DNA from: Paenibacillus doosanensis
GTDB taxonomy: Bacteria > Bacillota > Bacilli > Paenibacillales > NBRC-103111
Assembly (NCBI RefSeq): GCF_025060755.1
Contig: NZ_JANYUY010000002.1
Location: forward strand, 218,636-282,635
DNA length: 64,000 nucleotides
Direction of reading: 5' to 3'
In this document: positions 1-8,082 of the stretch, piece after piece
Position numbering within the stretch: the first letter of the stretch is position 1
Layout: each line of letters starts with the position of its first letter
Made by a program: the position numbers and the translations under genes
The notes under the pieces: model-generated
Told to the model about the DNA's origin: nothing
Databases searched by the model: none
Seen by the model: only the letters and a program-made list of their open reading frames with translations

Positions 1-1306
1 TTTGCGATTGAACGTATTTATTAATTTCATCTTCGGCTTCGCGAAGCGCCGTATTTACGTCTTTTTCGCCGTCAACATACTGTCTGAAGTGATTCTCCAG
101 AATGCCGGCAGCTTTGGAGTAGTAGATGGATAACCTCGGCGCAGGCGCAGGCTTGCTCTTGAAGATGCCTTCCAGATGTTTTCCTTTCAAAATCGCCATA
201 TCCGCACCGTATGCTTGCTGGAATTTCGGATCACTTAGCAGTGAAATACGCCCGGTCTTTTCCGTAGCGATCTCCTGCACTTCGTCCGAAAACAGCACTT
301 CGAGCACTTTCATCGCTTCTTCTTTATGTTGGCTTGTTTTGCTGATCGACATGATGTGCAAGTCGTACATCCCGGCAACATTAGGCTTATCCTTGTAGCT
401 CGGATACTGGACAACATCCCAATTGAACTCGGGAGCTTGCGCGATGTAAGGGAACATATTGACGGTCGCCGTCATGGCAACGGTTTTATCTTTGATAAAG
501 GAGTCATTTGTGCTCGTCCCCCATTTAGGCGGTTTGTTCTCCGGTAAAGCGTATACATCTTTGCCCAATTCAAACAGCTTTTTAAACGTATCATAGTTAT
601 CGCTGATAGTTGTTTTATGGGTAGCGGCGTCAACGATGTTTAAGGACAAAGGAAAACTCAGTCTTTGGATGCTTTCCGGGTCCAGTCCGCGATAAGCGAC
701 GCCATCTACCGTCCTCGTTAATTTTTTGGACAGCTGAATTACATCTTCCCACGTCATGCCGTCCTGCGGATACTCGACTCCGAATTTATCAAAAATATCC
801 TTATTGTAATAAAGAGCGTTAAACTGCCTGTTATAAGGCAGGCCGTACAGCTTCCCGTCGTCGGAAATGTTTTTGATGGTTTCCAGCGCTTGCTGATCGA
901 ACCGGCCCAAGTCAAAACCATCCGCCTTAGCCAAAGGAGTCAGATCCTCGAATACGTCCAGGTCCATTGCCGCGGACATACTGCCGTTCCAGGTTGTGAT
1001 CAGATCCAATTGGCCTCCTGCGGCCACATGATTTTCCAAATTATTTTTGGTCCTGTCTATCACCTGTACGGTAATATAAGGATATTTTCGATGCAGCGGT
1101 TCATTAATCATAAGCTCCAGGTCTTCCGGTGTGATCATTTGGCCCGGGTGCAGCATTAACGTCACAGGCTCGTGATGCTCTTCTGCTTTCTCGTTAGCGG
1201 CGGCCGAAGAAGTGCCCGAATCCGAACCGCCTGAACTGCAACCCGCCAATAAGCTAGTGAAAAGAACAACAGATAGTGCAGCTCTCATTTTCAACTTCAC
1301 TTTCAT
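1..1306 (-). CDS. ABC transporter sugar-binding lipoprotein (3' end cut by window)
   Basis: Extracellular solute-binding protein of family 1, which captures a sugar or oligosaccharide outside the membrane for an ABC importer. The first 23 residues form a lipoprotein signal peptide with lipobox LLAGC (Cys23), followed by a Ser/Gly-rich linker. The body has typical family features (YGLPYN, then a hinge region with ALYYNKDIF). I chose the ATG at 1306 because AAGGGA lies 9 nt upstream; an ATG at 1324 in the same frame lacks a good ribosome site. The frame stays open to base 2, so the C-terminus lies outside the window. It is divergent from an AraC regulator, the usual arrangement in Paenibacillus. 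The substrate cannot be told from the sequence. Confidence 0.9.
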   Translation of the reverse strand, partial: MKVKLKMRAALSVVLFTSLLAGCSSGGSDSGTSSAAANEKAEEHHEPVTLMLHPGQMITPEDLELMINEPLHRKYPYITVQVIDRTKNNLENHVAAGGQLDLITTWNGSMSAAMDLDVFEDLTPLAKADGFDLGRFDQQALETIKNISDDGKLYGLPYNRQFNALYYNKDIFDKFGVEYPQDGMTWEDVIQLSKKLTRTVDGVAYRGLDPESIQRLSFPLSLNIVDAATHKTTISDNYDTFKKLFELGKDVYALPENKPPKWGTSTNDSFIKDKTVAMTATVNMFPYIAQAPEFNWDVVQYPSYKDKPNVAGMYDLHIMSISKTSQHKEEAMKVLEVLFSDEVQEIATEKTGRISLLSDPKFQQAYGADMAILKGKHLEGIFKSKPAPAPRLSIYYSKAAGILENHFRQYVDGEKDVNTALREAEDEINKYVQSQ

Positions 1307-1490
1307 TTGCTTCAGTCCCTTCATTCAAGATTTATGAATAACCTTAACAAAGTGGATAAAATTGCAGTTAAATTCGAATATTTCCATATATGTATTGCCT
1401 TATATAAGTTGAATATTATAATAGTTTTAAATGGACCTCAATGGTAATGAATTATCACAAAAAGGGTAAAAAATTGTAAGGGGATGCGCT

Positions 1491-2354
1491 ATGGGTGTTT
1501 ACGGTTTTCAATTCAAAGACGGCCCTTCTACGCCATTTGCCGAAATCGTTTATGTAGGCTGGGAAAAGCGGAATGGCAATTACCATTGGGACGGGCTGCA
1601 TAGGGCGACAAGCAATCAATGCATTTTCCAATATACGCTTGCCGGAAGGGGAGAGATTCGCATCGGAACTCAAACCTATCCGCTCGAACCGAATTCCGCC
1701 TTTCTAGTCGTAACGGGAACCGACCACCGATATTACCTTCCGCAAGACAGCGAATTATGGGAATTTATATTTATCACCTTGATGGGGCCGGAAGCTTTGG
1801 CGTGCTGGTCCGCGGTCCACAATCATTCGGGTCCCATCGTTCGATTCGCCCCCGACTCACCGGTCATTCGCACACTGGAACACATTTTTCTGGAAGCGAG
1901 CAAAAAGTCCATCACCAACGGCTACAAAGCCTCGGGGCTGGCCGCACAGTTTGTTATGGAGGTTTACCAGTCCCTTAAATATAATCAGGCTTCTCCGGAT
2001 ACTTGGCCCGAAGTGGTTGTCACCGCGTTAAAGCTGATTCATGAGAATTACGCAGCCATTAACAGCATCGAGGAGCTGTGCCGGTCGCTTGGCATTTCCA
2101 AGTACAAATTTTCGAGATTGTTTCACGCCACATGCGGCATGACCGCCATGCAGTATCTGACCAAAACCCGTATGGAAAAAGCGATGGAGCTGCTCCGCCG
2201 CACTAAGCTCAATTTGGGTGAAATTGCACGGCTAACGGGGTACTCGGACGAGAACTACTTTAATAAAGTGTTTCGCAAGTCAACGGGGATAGCGCCGGGG
2301 AGATTTCGCTCAAGCAAACAAACGATACGCGTGGATCATATTTCGTTTAATTAG
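1491..2354 (+). CDS. AraC-family transcriptional regulator
   Basis: A 287-residue regulator with an N-terminal cupin-like sensing half (about residues 20-140) and a C-terminal double helix-turn-helix AraC domain (about residues 185-280; SIEELCRSLGISKYKFSRLF and then EIARLTGYSDENYFNKVFRK). The ATG has AAGGGGA 8 nt upstream. It is divergent from the sugar-binding lipoprotein gene with 184 bp between them, so it probably controls that uptake system in response to the sugar. A small hairpin follows the stop. Confidence 0.93.
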   Translation: MGVYGFQFKDGPSTPFAEIVYVGWEKRNGNYHWDGLHRATSNQCIFQYTLAGRGEIRIGTQTYPLEPNSAFLVVTGTDHRYYLPQDSELWEFIFITLMGPEALACWSAVHNHSGPIVRFAPDSPVIRTLEHIFLEASKKSITNGYKASGLAAQFVMEVYQSLKYNQASPDTWPEVVVTALKLIHENYAAINSIEELCRSLGISKYKFSRLFHATCGMTAMQYLTKTRMEKAMELLRRTKLNLGEIARLTGYSDENYFNKVFRKSTGIAPGRFRSSKQTIRVDHISFN

Positions 2355-2368
2355 GTGCTGCCTATAAT

Positions 2369-2391
2369 GAAAAAAACTCCCAGTCGGAGTT
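2369..2391. terminator. Small hairpin after the AraC gene
   Basis: AACTCC and GGAGTT form a 6-bp stem around a 5-nt loop. The run of seven A residues lies on its left, so the U-tract would serve minus-strand transcription better than the AraC gene. It is a weak terminator in either direction. Confidence 0.4.
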
Positions 2392-2470
2392 AATTGTCCA
2401 ATAACAATTCGATTGTATACTTTACATATCACATCACACCACACTCATCATATAGAGAGGAAACGATACT

Positions 2471-2818
2471 ACGGGGATTCATACGTATTTTCAATCGCTA
2501 ACCGACTTAGAGCGAATTATCCGTTGTCCGGGTAAATTCAGACAACTACGGGAAGGCAAGGACGATTCCGTAGAAGGAAAAATACTGGAGGTCGCCGATA
2601 AGCTCGATCAGATCTATGAGGCCTTTACGGAGCTGCAGTTTGGGAATACCGAAAAAGAATTCGTCGTTATGTATCGCAACGCCCTTATCAAAATAAAGGG
2701 GATTAAGCTCCATTGCGTGGACTATTTTCTTCAGCATATTTTGCCTGATATCGTTAACGAAGGATCACGATCCCCAATCGATATTGAAAAGATCACGAAC
2801 GAAGCCTTAGCCTCCTAG
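2471..2818 (+). pseudogene. Internally deleted YfbR-like HD phosphohydrolase remnant
   Basis: The frame reads without a stop for 115 codons. Its first 24 residues (GIHTYFQSLTDLERIIRCPG region) and last 85 or so (EGKILEVADKLDQIYEAF, then a C-terminal LPDIVNE) resemble the two ends of the YfbR-like HD-domain phosphohydrolases of Paenibacillaceae, normally around 200 residues. The middle that would carry the metal-binding HD residues is missing. The expected initiator is ACG (2471) where ATG would be expected, although AGAGAGG lies upstream at 2454-2460. The identification is from memory of the family and is moderately sure. The deletion and the lost start make function unlikely. Confidence 0.6.
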
Positions 2819-2890
2819 GAGCTCCGGCTTCAGTTCATTTGGAGGTGTTGACATATTCATCTCCTAGTAACAGTATCTTGATAAATTGTA

Positions 2891-2966
2891 CTCCCTCCGA
2901 AGTTGCCGCCACATACCTCTGCAGGTGTATCACAGTTTTGATGTCCTCCGAGCAGCGCTCCGTACA
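2891..2966 (-). repeat. Degenerate ssrA 3'-half fragment (scar 1)
   Basis: The stretch CTCCGAAGTTGCCGCCACAT through GCTCCGTA aligns with the tmRNA gene segment of 20172-20252 (CTGTCCGAAGATAACGCCAC onward, including CACAGTTTTGATGTC). It is well decayed and lies just beyond the stop of the DUF3800 gene. It is the leftmost ssrA-like scar seen and probably marks the old outer edge of the island. Confidence 0.65.
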
Positions 2967-2970
2967 TTTC

Positions 2971-3924
2971 TTATGTTAACAAGAACGAGTTTCTACCTCT
3001 CCCCTCTATTTCATCCTTATATCCTAGCAACATTCGTAATCTTGTGTTCGGATACTCCATTAACTTCCTGTAATCCCGAGTGCTTCGATTGGGATAATGC
3101 AGTAATATTGACTGTAATCGTATCATTTCCCCAATATCATATTTTGTTTTATAAGCCATAAACTTTGACAAAAAATTACTTACTGGAATCTCAGAAAGGG
3201 TTTCGTTCCCTTCCCACCTGAATAATTTTATCTGTTTTTGAAATCGATCAGTATTTTCAGATTCGGATAAAAAACGATAAATCAGATCACTCTTTATTAA
3301 CGAGGCATCTGAACTTTCTGCATAACCTTGCTCCATTAGAAATACGACAATTCCCATAAAAGTATCAATAATTTGTAAGGGCACTGACTCATGAGAAGCT
3401 TGCGAACGTACTGATTGAATTGTATATCTTTTATTTCTATAGACAGAATGGGCATTCATTTGCTCTTTAATTTTCGAGTACAACCGCAATACTCTATATT
3501 CATCATTTCGATCTACGCTTATTTTTACATCTATATTGTTAGGCAACGATAAATGTCGAGTTACTCCATAGAATAATCTTTCAGGAATTTTTATATAAAA
3601 CAGATTACGAAGCTCCATCATTGATAAGTTCATTTGTTGGGCAATAGCTTGAGCTTCAGTATTACTTACTACAAGAATATTTATATTTACATCTTGGTTT
3701 ATTACATGGTTTAATACTTTAAAGTATTTCTTCAAATACTGGTCATGATTATATTCCCTAAAATGAAGTTCGCTTCTTGTGTTTAGAGCTCGATGTATGT
3801 CTCTGACTGACCTGGTAATACTGGCTAATATAGTATCAATTCCACCGTATGCACCATAGTAAGAATACTCTTTTCCCGGTTGATCAATTTTATTCGCCTC
3901 ATCAAAATAAATAAGGAAACTCAT
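2971..3924 (-). CDS. DUF3800-type protein (possible RNase H-fold nuclease)
   Basis: A 317-residue protein whose N-terminus (FLIYFDEANK, Asp8-Glu9) and later acidic positions (ISVDRND; QIIDTFMG) fit the DUF3800 pattern, a family often proposed to have an RNase H-like fold. The biochemical activity is unproven. I prefer the ATG at 3924 (AAGGG 9 nt upstream) over the TTG at 3927. It is AT-rich like the two ParB-domain genes upstream on the same strand and may form a cassette with them, although 345 bp with two hairpins lie between. A decayed ssrA scar follows the stop. Confidence 0.7.
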   Translation of the reverse strand: MSFLIYFDEANKIDQPGKEYSYYGAYGGIDTILASITRSVRDIHRALNTRSELHFREYNHDQYLKKYFKVLNHVINQDVNINILVVSNTEAQAIAQQMNLSMMELRNLFYIKIPERLFYGVTRHLSLPNNIDVKISVDRNDEYRVLRLYSKIKEQMNAHSVYRNKRYTIQSVRSQASHESVPLQIIDTFMGIVVFLMEQGYAESSDASLIKSDLIYRFLSESENTDRFQKQIKLFRWEGNETLSEIPVSNFLSKFMAYKTKYDIGEMIRLQSILLHYPNRSTRDYRKLMEYPNTRLRMLLGYKDEIEGRGRNSFLLT

Positions 3925-4034
3925 CAAGACTTACCCTTACCTTTCCGGCATCCAAATTAATCCGAATAATTTCCGCTTGACTTTTAGCATAATACATAAT
4001 ATCCTATCTGTACAGAAACAATACGGTTTGAGTG

Positions 4035-4118
4035 TAGTCTTCTCCGCTTCGTTAGCCAGAGCTGACTATACTCAGGAATGACCCTTCTCCGCTTCGTTAG
4101 CAGAGCTGGGTTATTTTT
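4035..4118. repeat. Tandem pair of hairpins between ParB and DUF3800 genes
   Basis: CTTCTCCGCTTCGTTAGC occurs twice, at 4039-4056 and 4084-4101. Each copy can fold (CTC-GCT/AGC-GAG), bounded by AGTC/GACT in the first and ACCC/GGGT in the second. A T-rich run follows the second on the plus strand. No plus-strand gene precedes it. It could be a terminator, a processing site or a binding site. Otherwise 3925-4269 has no supportable gene. Confidence 0.5.
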
Positions 4119-4269
4119 ATTTTATTCATTTTATTAGTGCTAAATTTCGCAGTACAAATATGATGGATAAGGGTTGCCCACTATTTCCAGATACTCTCCG
4201 AATAATAGGTAGACCTTAAATTTGCGTAAAACTTAGTCACCCAGTCCTTTCTTCTCCAAGCATGCTCTC

Positions 4270-5169
4270 CTATAGAAACGTTCTTAGTTCGCTCTGCTTT
4301 TTCAAAAGTTCGCTTCTAACATTATTTATATGAGCTAGTATCTCTTGGGTATTTGAAATATCATCTAACTTAAGCTGTTTGAAATATTCCGTTAAGTTTT
4401 TAAGTTTCTGTTGGCATGACGAACTCTCGTTTTTTCCTTCTGAAGTAGTACTAGTTCCTATCCCTAATAAACAGTCTAATAATTCCATTTTATTATCCAG
4501 CAAAAATTTCTTCATTTGTTCATCACTAGATTCACGAATAAATCTTTCATTTTTCAAATCTGTAATGCTCACCAATCTGTTTTCTATCTTTTGCAGCATA
4601 GTAGACCTGATCATACCGAGACTAAAAGATTCAACCAAGCTCGATTTCTGGTTTGATAATTTTTCCAGCCATCCAATTAATCGATACAAAACCGTTATGT
4701 TTAGGGATCCTTTAATAAATCCATCTTCTATTTCATTGTGAGGATAATACTGAAAAATCCTTACTCTTTCGGCAACCCATCTACTACTTCTTCTCATTTT
4801 TTTGGCAAGCTCTTCGAAAGAACACTTTTCCCAACTGATCCACATTTCGTAAGTATGCTTAGCCCACTCATAATCCGTCCAGTCCTCTTTTCCGCCTTGA
4901 ACACTGCCTAAACGCTTTAACTCCTCTTCTTCTGATTTCGGAGCCTCAACCAAAATAATAGGAAGCTCTTTAATCTTTAATTTCTTCGCAGCATGCCACC
5001 TCCGATGTCCTGAAAGAATAATATATTTGGAGTCTTTCTCATAACATGTAATACCAGTTTCCCACCCTTTACTTTTAATAATTTGTTGCATTTCAGCAGT
5101 CTTTACAGAAATATCCCCCCTTGGATTCTTTGGATTGGGAACGACTTTACTTATATTCGCCCAAATCAT
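4270..5169 (-). CDS. ParB/Sulfiredoxin-fold domain protein
   Basis: A 299-residue protein with an N-terminal ParB domain: NPKNPR near residue 12, IILSGHRRW at about 50-58, then APKSE and a helix-turn-helix-like region (SFEELAKKMRRSSRWVAERV). ParB-type domains bind DNA and often CTP; chromosomal ParB works with ParA, but no ParA is nearby. The C-terminal half has no recognised domain. It is a paralogue of the C-terminal half of the upstream fusion (shared GSVQ-G--DW and YYP--EIED), so a duplication is likely. The ATG at 5169 has GGGGA 8 nt upstream; the frame extends to a TTG at 5199. It lies 31 bp behind the fusion gene, probably in one transcript. Confidence 0.8.
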   Translation of the reverse strand: MIWANISKVVPNPKNPRGDISVKTAEMQQIIKSKGWETGITCYEKDSKYIILSGHRRWHAAKKLKIKELPIILVEAPKSEEEELKRLGSVQGGKEDWTDYEWAKHTYEMWISWEKCSFEELAKKMRRSSRWVAERVRIFQYYPHNEIEDGFIKGSLNITVLYRLIGWLEKLSNQKSSLVESFSLGMIRSTMLQKIENRLVSITDLKNERFIRESSDEQMKKFLLDNKMELLDCLLGIGTSTTSEGKNESSSCQQKLKNLTEYFKQLKLDDISNTQEILAHINNVRSELLKKQSELRTFL

Positions 5170-5200
5170 TTTAACATTCCCCAAATATACACACCTCAAT

Positions 5201-6883
5201 TTAGATATTATTTTCCAAACTTACTTTCATCTGTTCAATACATACCAACAAGTACTCTATTTCTAACAAAAGCACTTCTGCCTCATCTTTTGTTTTGGCC
5301 TGGAACCCTTTGATTTCAGAAATAATTGCAGAAGAATTGATCTCATTATCCTTAATATAGGATAATTTTACTTGGCAATCTTGTAGTTTTCTATTTCTAT
5401 CTATCAGAAACTCGCGAATAGACTGAGAAGTTGCGCTTGTAACAAATGTATGATCATGTGCTATCTGACTGTTAAAACACCTCGCCTCATACTTTTTCAA
5501 CATCAACCGTCTTATATAATGCTCACCCAATGATTCCACTAAATCAGGATGATGTTTAGCAAGTCGTTTGATCCAGGCATAAATATAATCCAGCATCGCT
5601 ATAGAGTACATCCGATTATTAAGCTTATCCTCGATTTCATCCTTCGGATAATACTTGTACACACGAATCCTCGATCCAACAGTCCCCTTCGTAATACCAA
5701 GTTCGTTACCAAGATCATCAAAAGACTTCTTTCCAGAAGCAATCCACCTATCATATGTATATTTGACTTGGTCAAACTGGCTCCAGTCCACCTGTCCACA
5801 TTGTACAGAACCAATACGATCCAGTTCCTCTGCTTCACTTTTTGGAGCCGAAACAATGTATACTGGAATCATTGCTTTCTTTAACTGTACCGCTGCATTC
5901 CATCTACGATGTCCTGATAAAATAATGAAATTATTTCCCGACGCATAACAAGTAAGAGGCTCTTCCCAGCCAACGGATTCTATAAGATCTTGCAATTTTT
6001 TAGTCTTGATAGTTAAATCTCTTCTTGGATTTTTTGGATTAGGTAACACATGTTCTAAAGGTACCCACCTCAGTTGAGTTCTCGCTTTCCCTTCATCATC
6101 CATATCCAATTGATCGAGATTCATTAACCATCCCTCACTTTTATTCAAAATAGCTGTGCAATCATATCCACAATTATTTATTATTTTCTTCAGAATGTTA
6201 TTTAGAGTATATTTTGATATTTTGCAGTGCCTAATAATATCCCTAGCACTATATCGGTCTATCAACATTTTAACGATATCTTGTTCAATTGCTGATAAAC
6301 CACTTATCACTTCTACTTGAAATAGAATATCTCGTTCTTCATCAGAGCCAATCAAATCAATTAATTCCAAATTCTCGTGAGCATCAGAGTACGATAATGG
6401 TTGATAAAGTGAGGTAACGTTACAATTCCTAATATAATCCAACCCTTGTAGAGCCATATCCAGTGTACAGTTAAGTGTGTTGGAAATATATTCAGGCGTA
6501 CAATATGCCATATTTCCCTTATAAATTTGAAGGATAATTGAATTTAAATTTCGACTCGGACGTATATGATTCATATTGTATATCATATAATCCTTCATTC
6601 TTCCTATTACAAAACTACACGCATAACTCCAGAAGCCGTTGTTATTTTTACTACTGTCAAATCTTTCGCGTGCTTCCAGAAGTCCTATATATCCTTGCTG
6701 GACTAACTCCTCTTTCAAATCTTTACTAGCCCTTCGCTGTTTAACAAATTTATGTGCTTTCCTTTCTATATGTTTGGAATAGCGTAAGACTATTTCATCA
6801 GATTCTTCTACCTCACGGCAACTAGGTCTTAAAATAGCCCTCATTCCTCTCTCTTGATCTATTGATTTCATTGATTCATTCAC
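5201..6883 (-). CDS. Sigma-70-like factor fused to a ParB domain
   Basis: A 560-residue fusion. Residues 55-105 match sigma-70 region 2 (EELVQQGYIGLLEARERFD and SYACSFVIGRMKDY), 129-180 region 3 (TPEYISNTLN; SLYQPLSYSD, LIDLIGSDEE), and 194-235 region 4 (SAIEQDIVKMLIDRYSARDI, ISKYTLNNILKKI). Residues 271-420 are a ParB domain (NPKNPR, IILSGHRRWNAA, APKSE, GSVQCGQVDW) with its helix-turn-helix (SFDDLGNELGITKGTVGSRI). The frame has no break, so this is one protein. GTG at 6883 follows a G-rich site with 6-nt spacing; ATG at 6871 is an alternative. It may direct RNA polymerase to sites bound by its ParB part, but this is inference. AT-rich unlike the core genes, suggesting transfer. Confidence 0.85.
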   Translation of the reverse strand: MNESMKSIDQERGMRAILRPSCREVEESDEIVLRYSKHIERKAHKFVKQRRASKDLKEELVQQGYIGLLEARERFDSSKNNNGFWSYACSFVIGRMKDYMIYNMNHIRPSRNLNSIILQIYKGNMAYCTPEYISNTLNCTLDMALQGLDYIRNCNVTSLYQPLSYSDAHENLELIDLIGSDEERDILFQVEVISGLSAIEQDIVKMLIDRYSARDIIRHCKISKYTLNNILKKIINNCGYDCTAILNKSEGWLMNLDQLDMDDEGKARTQLRWVPLEHVLPNPKNPRRDLTIKTKKLQDLIESVGWEEPLTCYASGNNFIILSGHRRWNAAVQLKKAMIPVYIVSAPKSEAEELDRIGSVQCGQVDWSQFDQVKYTYDRWIASGKKSFDDLGNELGITKGTVGSRIRVYKYYPKDEIEDKLNNRMYSIAMLDYIYAWIKRLAKHHPDLVESLGEHYIRRLMLKKYEARCFNSQIAHDHTFVTSATSQSIREFLIDRNRKLQDCQVKLSYIKDNEINSSAIISEIKGFQAKTKDEAEVLLLEIEYLLVCIEQMKVSLENNI

Positions 6884-6963
6884 TCATCGCCCCCCCTACC
6901 TTCCATTCTAATTCGTTGCTTTAGCTAACCCTTCCCTCAATAAAATTGGAATTTTCTGAATTT

Positions 6964-6992
6964 AGTATACACTTATCTCAAAATTAACTCAA
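6964..6992 (-). promoter_or_regulatory. Promoter of the sigma-ParB fusion gene
   Basis: On the minus strand TTGAGT (6987-6992) and TATACT (6964-6969) are separated by 17 bp, about 80 bp ahead of the GTG start. The -35 box directly abuts one arm of a perfect 17-bp inverted repeat. Confidence 0.6.
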
Positions 6993-7086
6993 TACAAGAT
7001 AATAAAATTGAAGTATAGTAAAATTCGTGGTATTTTATAGTAGTCAGATATACATCTGTGGATTGAAATAATTTTATTATCTTGTA
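6993..7086. promoter_or_regulatory. Perfect 17-bp inverted repeat upstream of the sigma-ParB gene
   Basis: TACAAGATAATAAAATT (6993-7009) and its exact reverse complement AATTTTATTATCTTGTA (7070-7086) flank 60 bp. One arm touches the -35 box of the fusion gene. Arms this long and perfect suggest a bipartite protein-binding site, perhaps for the ParB part of the fusion or its paralogue. Confidence 0.6.
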
Positions 7087-7098
7087 TACATTCAAAGA

Positions 7099-7133
7099 GC
7101 TACCCCGATATATCTATAGTGGGTAGTTTTTTT
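7099..7133 (+). terminator. Intrinsic terminator, plus strand, without an assigned gene
   Basis: CTACCC and GGGTAG form a stem with a 14-15 nt loop, followed by seven T residues. No plus-strand gene precedes it. It may end a short divergent transcript starting within or near the 17-bp inverted repeat. Confidence 0.5.
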
Positions 7134-7162
7134 GATGCATTGAGGTAATTCGTGTAAGATGG

Positions 7163-7905
7163 TTATTTCATATAAAGGAAGCCTCTGATTTGCTTAAAGC
7201 CCTCTGTAAATTTTATCGTTTTCTCCACCGTCGTTGACTTCCCTAGCTTGTTGGTTGTAACGATCGTGAATTTGTTTTCGCCTTCAACTAAATTATTTTT
7301 CGAATTGACTGACGTACACCGAGACATTCTGACCGTCAACCGTAACCTTCGTCCCTTCCTCCGCTTTAATGGAGAGGGTGACTTCAGCAGGATTTTCCCC
7401 TGTAATAATAGAAGCGGATACTTCCAGCTCTTCCGTAGCCGTTGATACAGCTTGTTTGGTAGATCTGTTTAACAGCACCACGCATTCGGCTCGCGTAATA
7501 CTTTTAGTCGGACGGAAGGTGCCGTCGCCGAAGCCATTGATCAAACCGCGTTCCGCCGCGGCGCTTACATACATTAACAATCCGGGTGTAATCTCTCCGG
7601 CATCCTTAAAAGCATACTGAGCATAATTGGGATTGTCCACATCTTTGTCAGTCAACCCCATCATCCTAATTAACGCAACCGCGATATCCTCACGAGTTGC
7701 CGCTTCTTCCGGATGGAAAGTTATCTTACCGCCAAACGGATTAACAAATCCCGTTAAACAGTCTTTGCTTACTTCGATATAAGGATAAGACCATTTTTCC
7801 TTTGGGACATCGGAAAAAGTCGGTTCTGAAGGATTAGTTAAAGGCGCGTTGAAGGTTCGAACCACTGCTTGTCCTCTCTTCGAGAAATCCCCCAGCGCTG
7901 TGGAT
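7163..7905 (-). pseudogene. SLH-domain protein fragment, truncated and frameshifted
   Basis: The frame encodes the end of one and two further S-layer homology modules (FSDVPKEKWSYPYIEVSKDC; ATREDIAVALIRMMG; GLINGFGDGTFRPTKSITRA), which anchor proteins to wall polysaccharide. There is no signal peptide or start: the frame begins in the middle of an SLH module after a stop near 7906. At about 7300 the frame breaks (stop after VSQFEK) and the sequence continues in another frame (NLVEGENKFTIVTTNKLGKS) to TAA at 7163. Broken at both ends, it is a gene remnant. Confidence is high for SLH and for the decay. Confidence 0.8.
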
Positions 7906-8082
7906 GATTAGATTAACATTTCGGCGGCATACGATATCGCTCGTTTTTTAGCTAAATAGTTCATGTCTTAGGCAAAATATGCATTTCCACTACAATGGAT
8001 GAATCATTATAATGTAGGAATCGAATACAACTCTCAATGGAACGGAATATTTGCTACTCTAAGATGAAGACGGGTGCTGCTC

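Noticed and set aside
2886..3161. A plus-strand frame across scar 1 and the DUF3800 gene end
   Set aside because: It is antisense to the DUF3800 gene and starts inside an ssrA scar.
4120..4269. A possible short peptide with DWVTKFYANLRSTYYSESIW after the ParB gene
   Set aside because: It looks protein-like but has only a weak GTG start and ends after 19 residues; chance is as likely.
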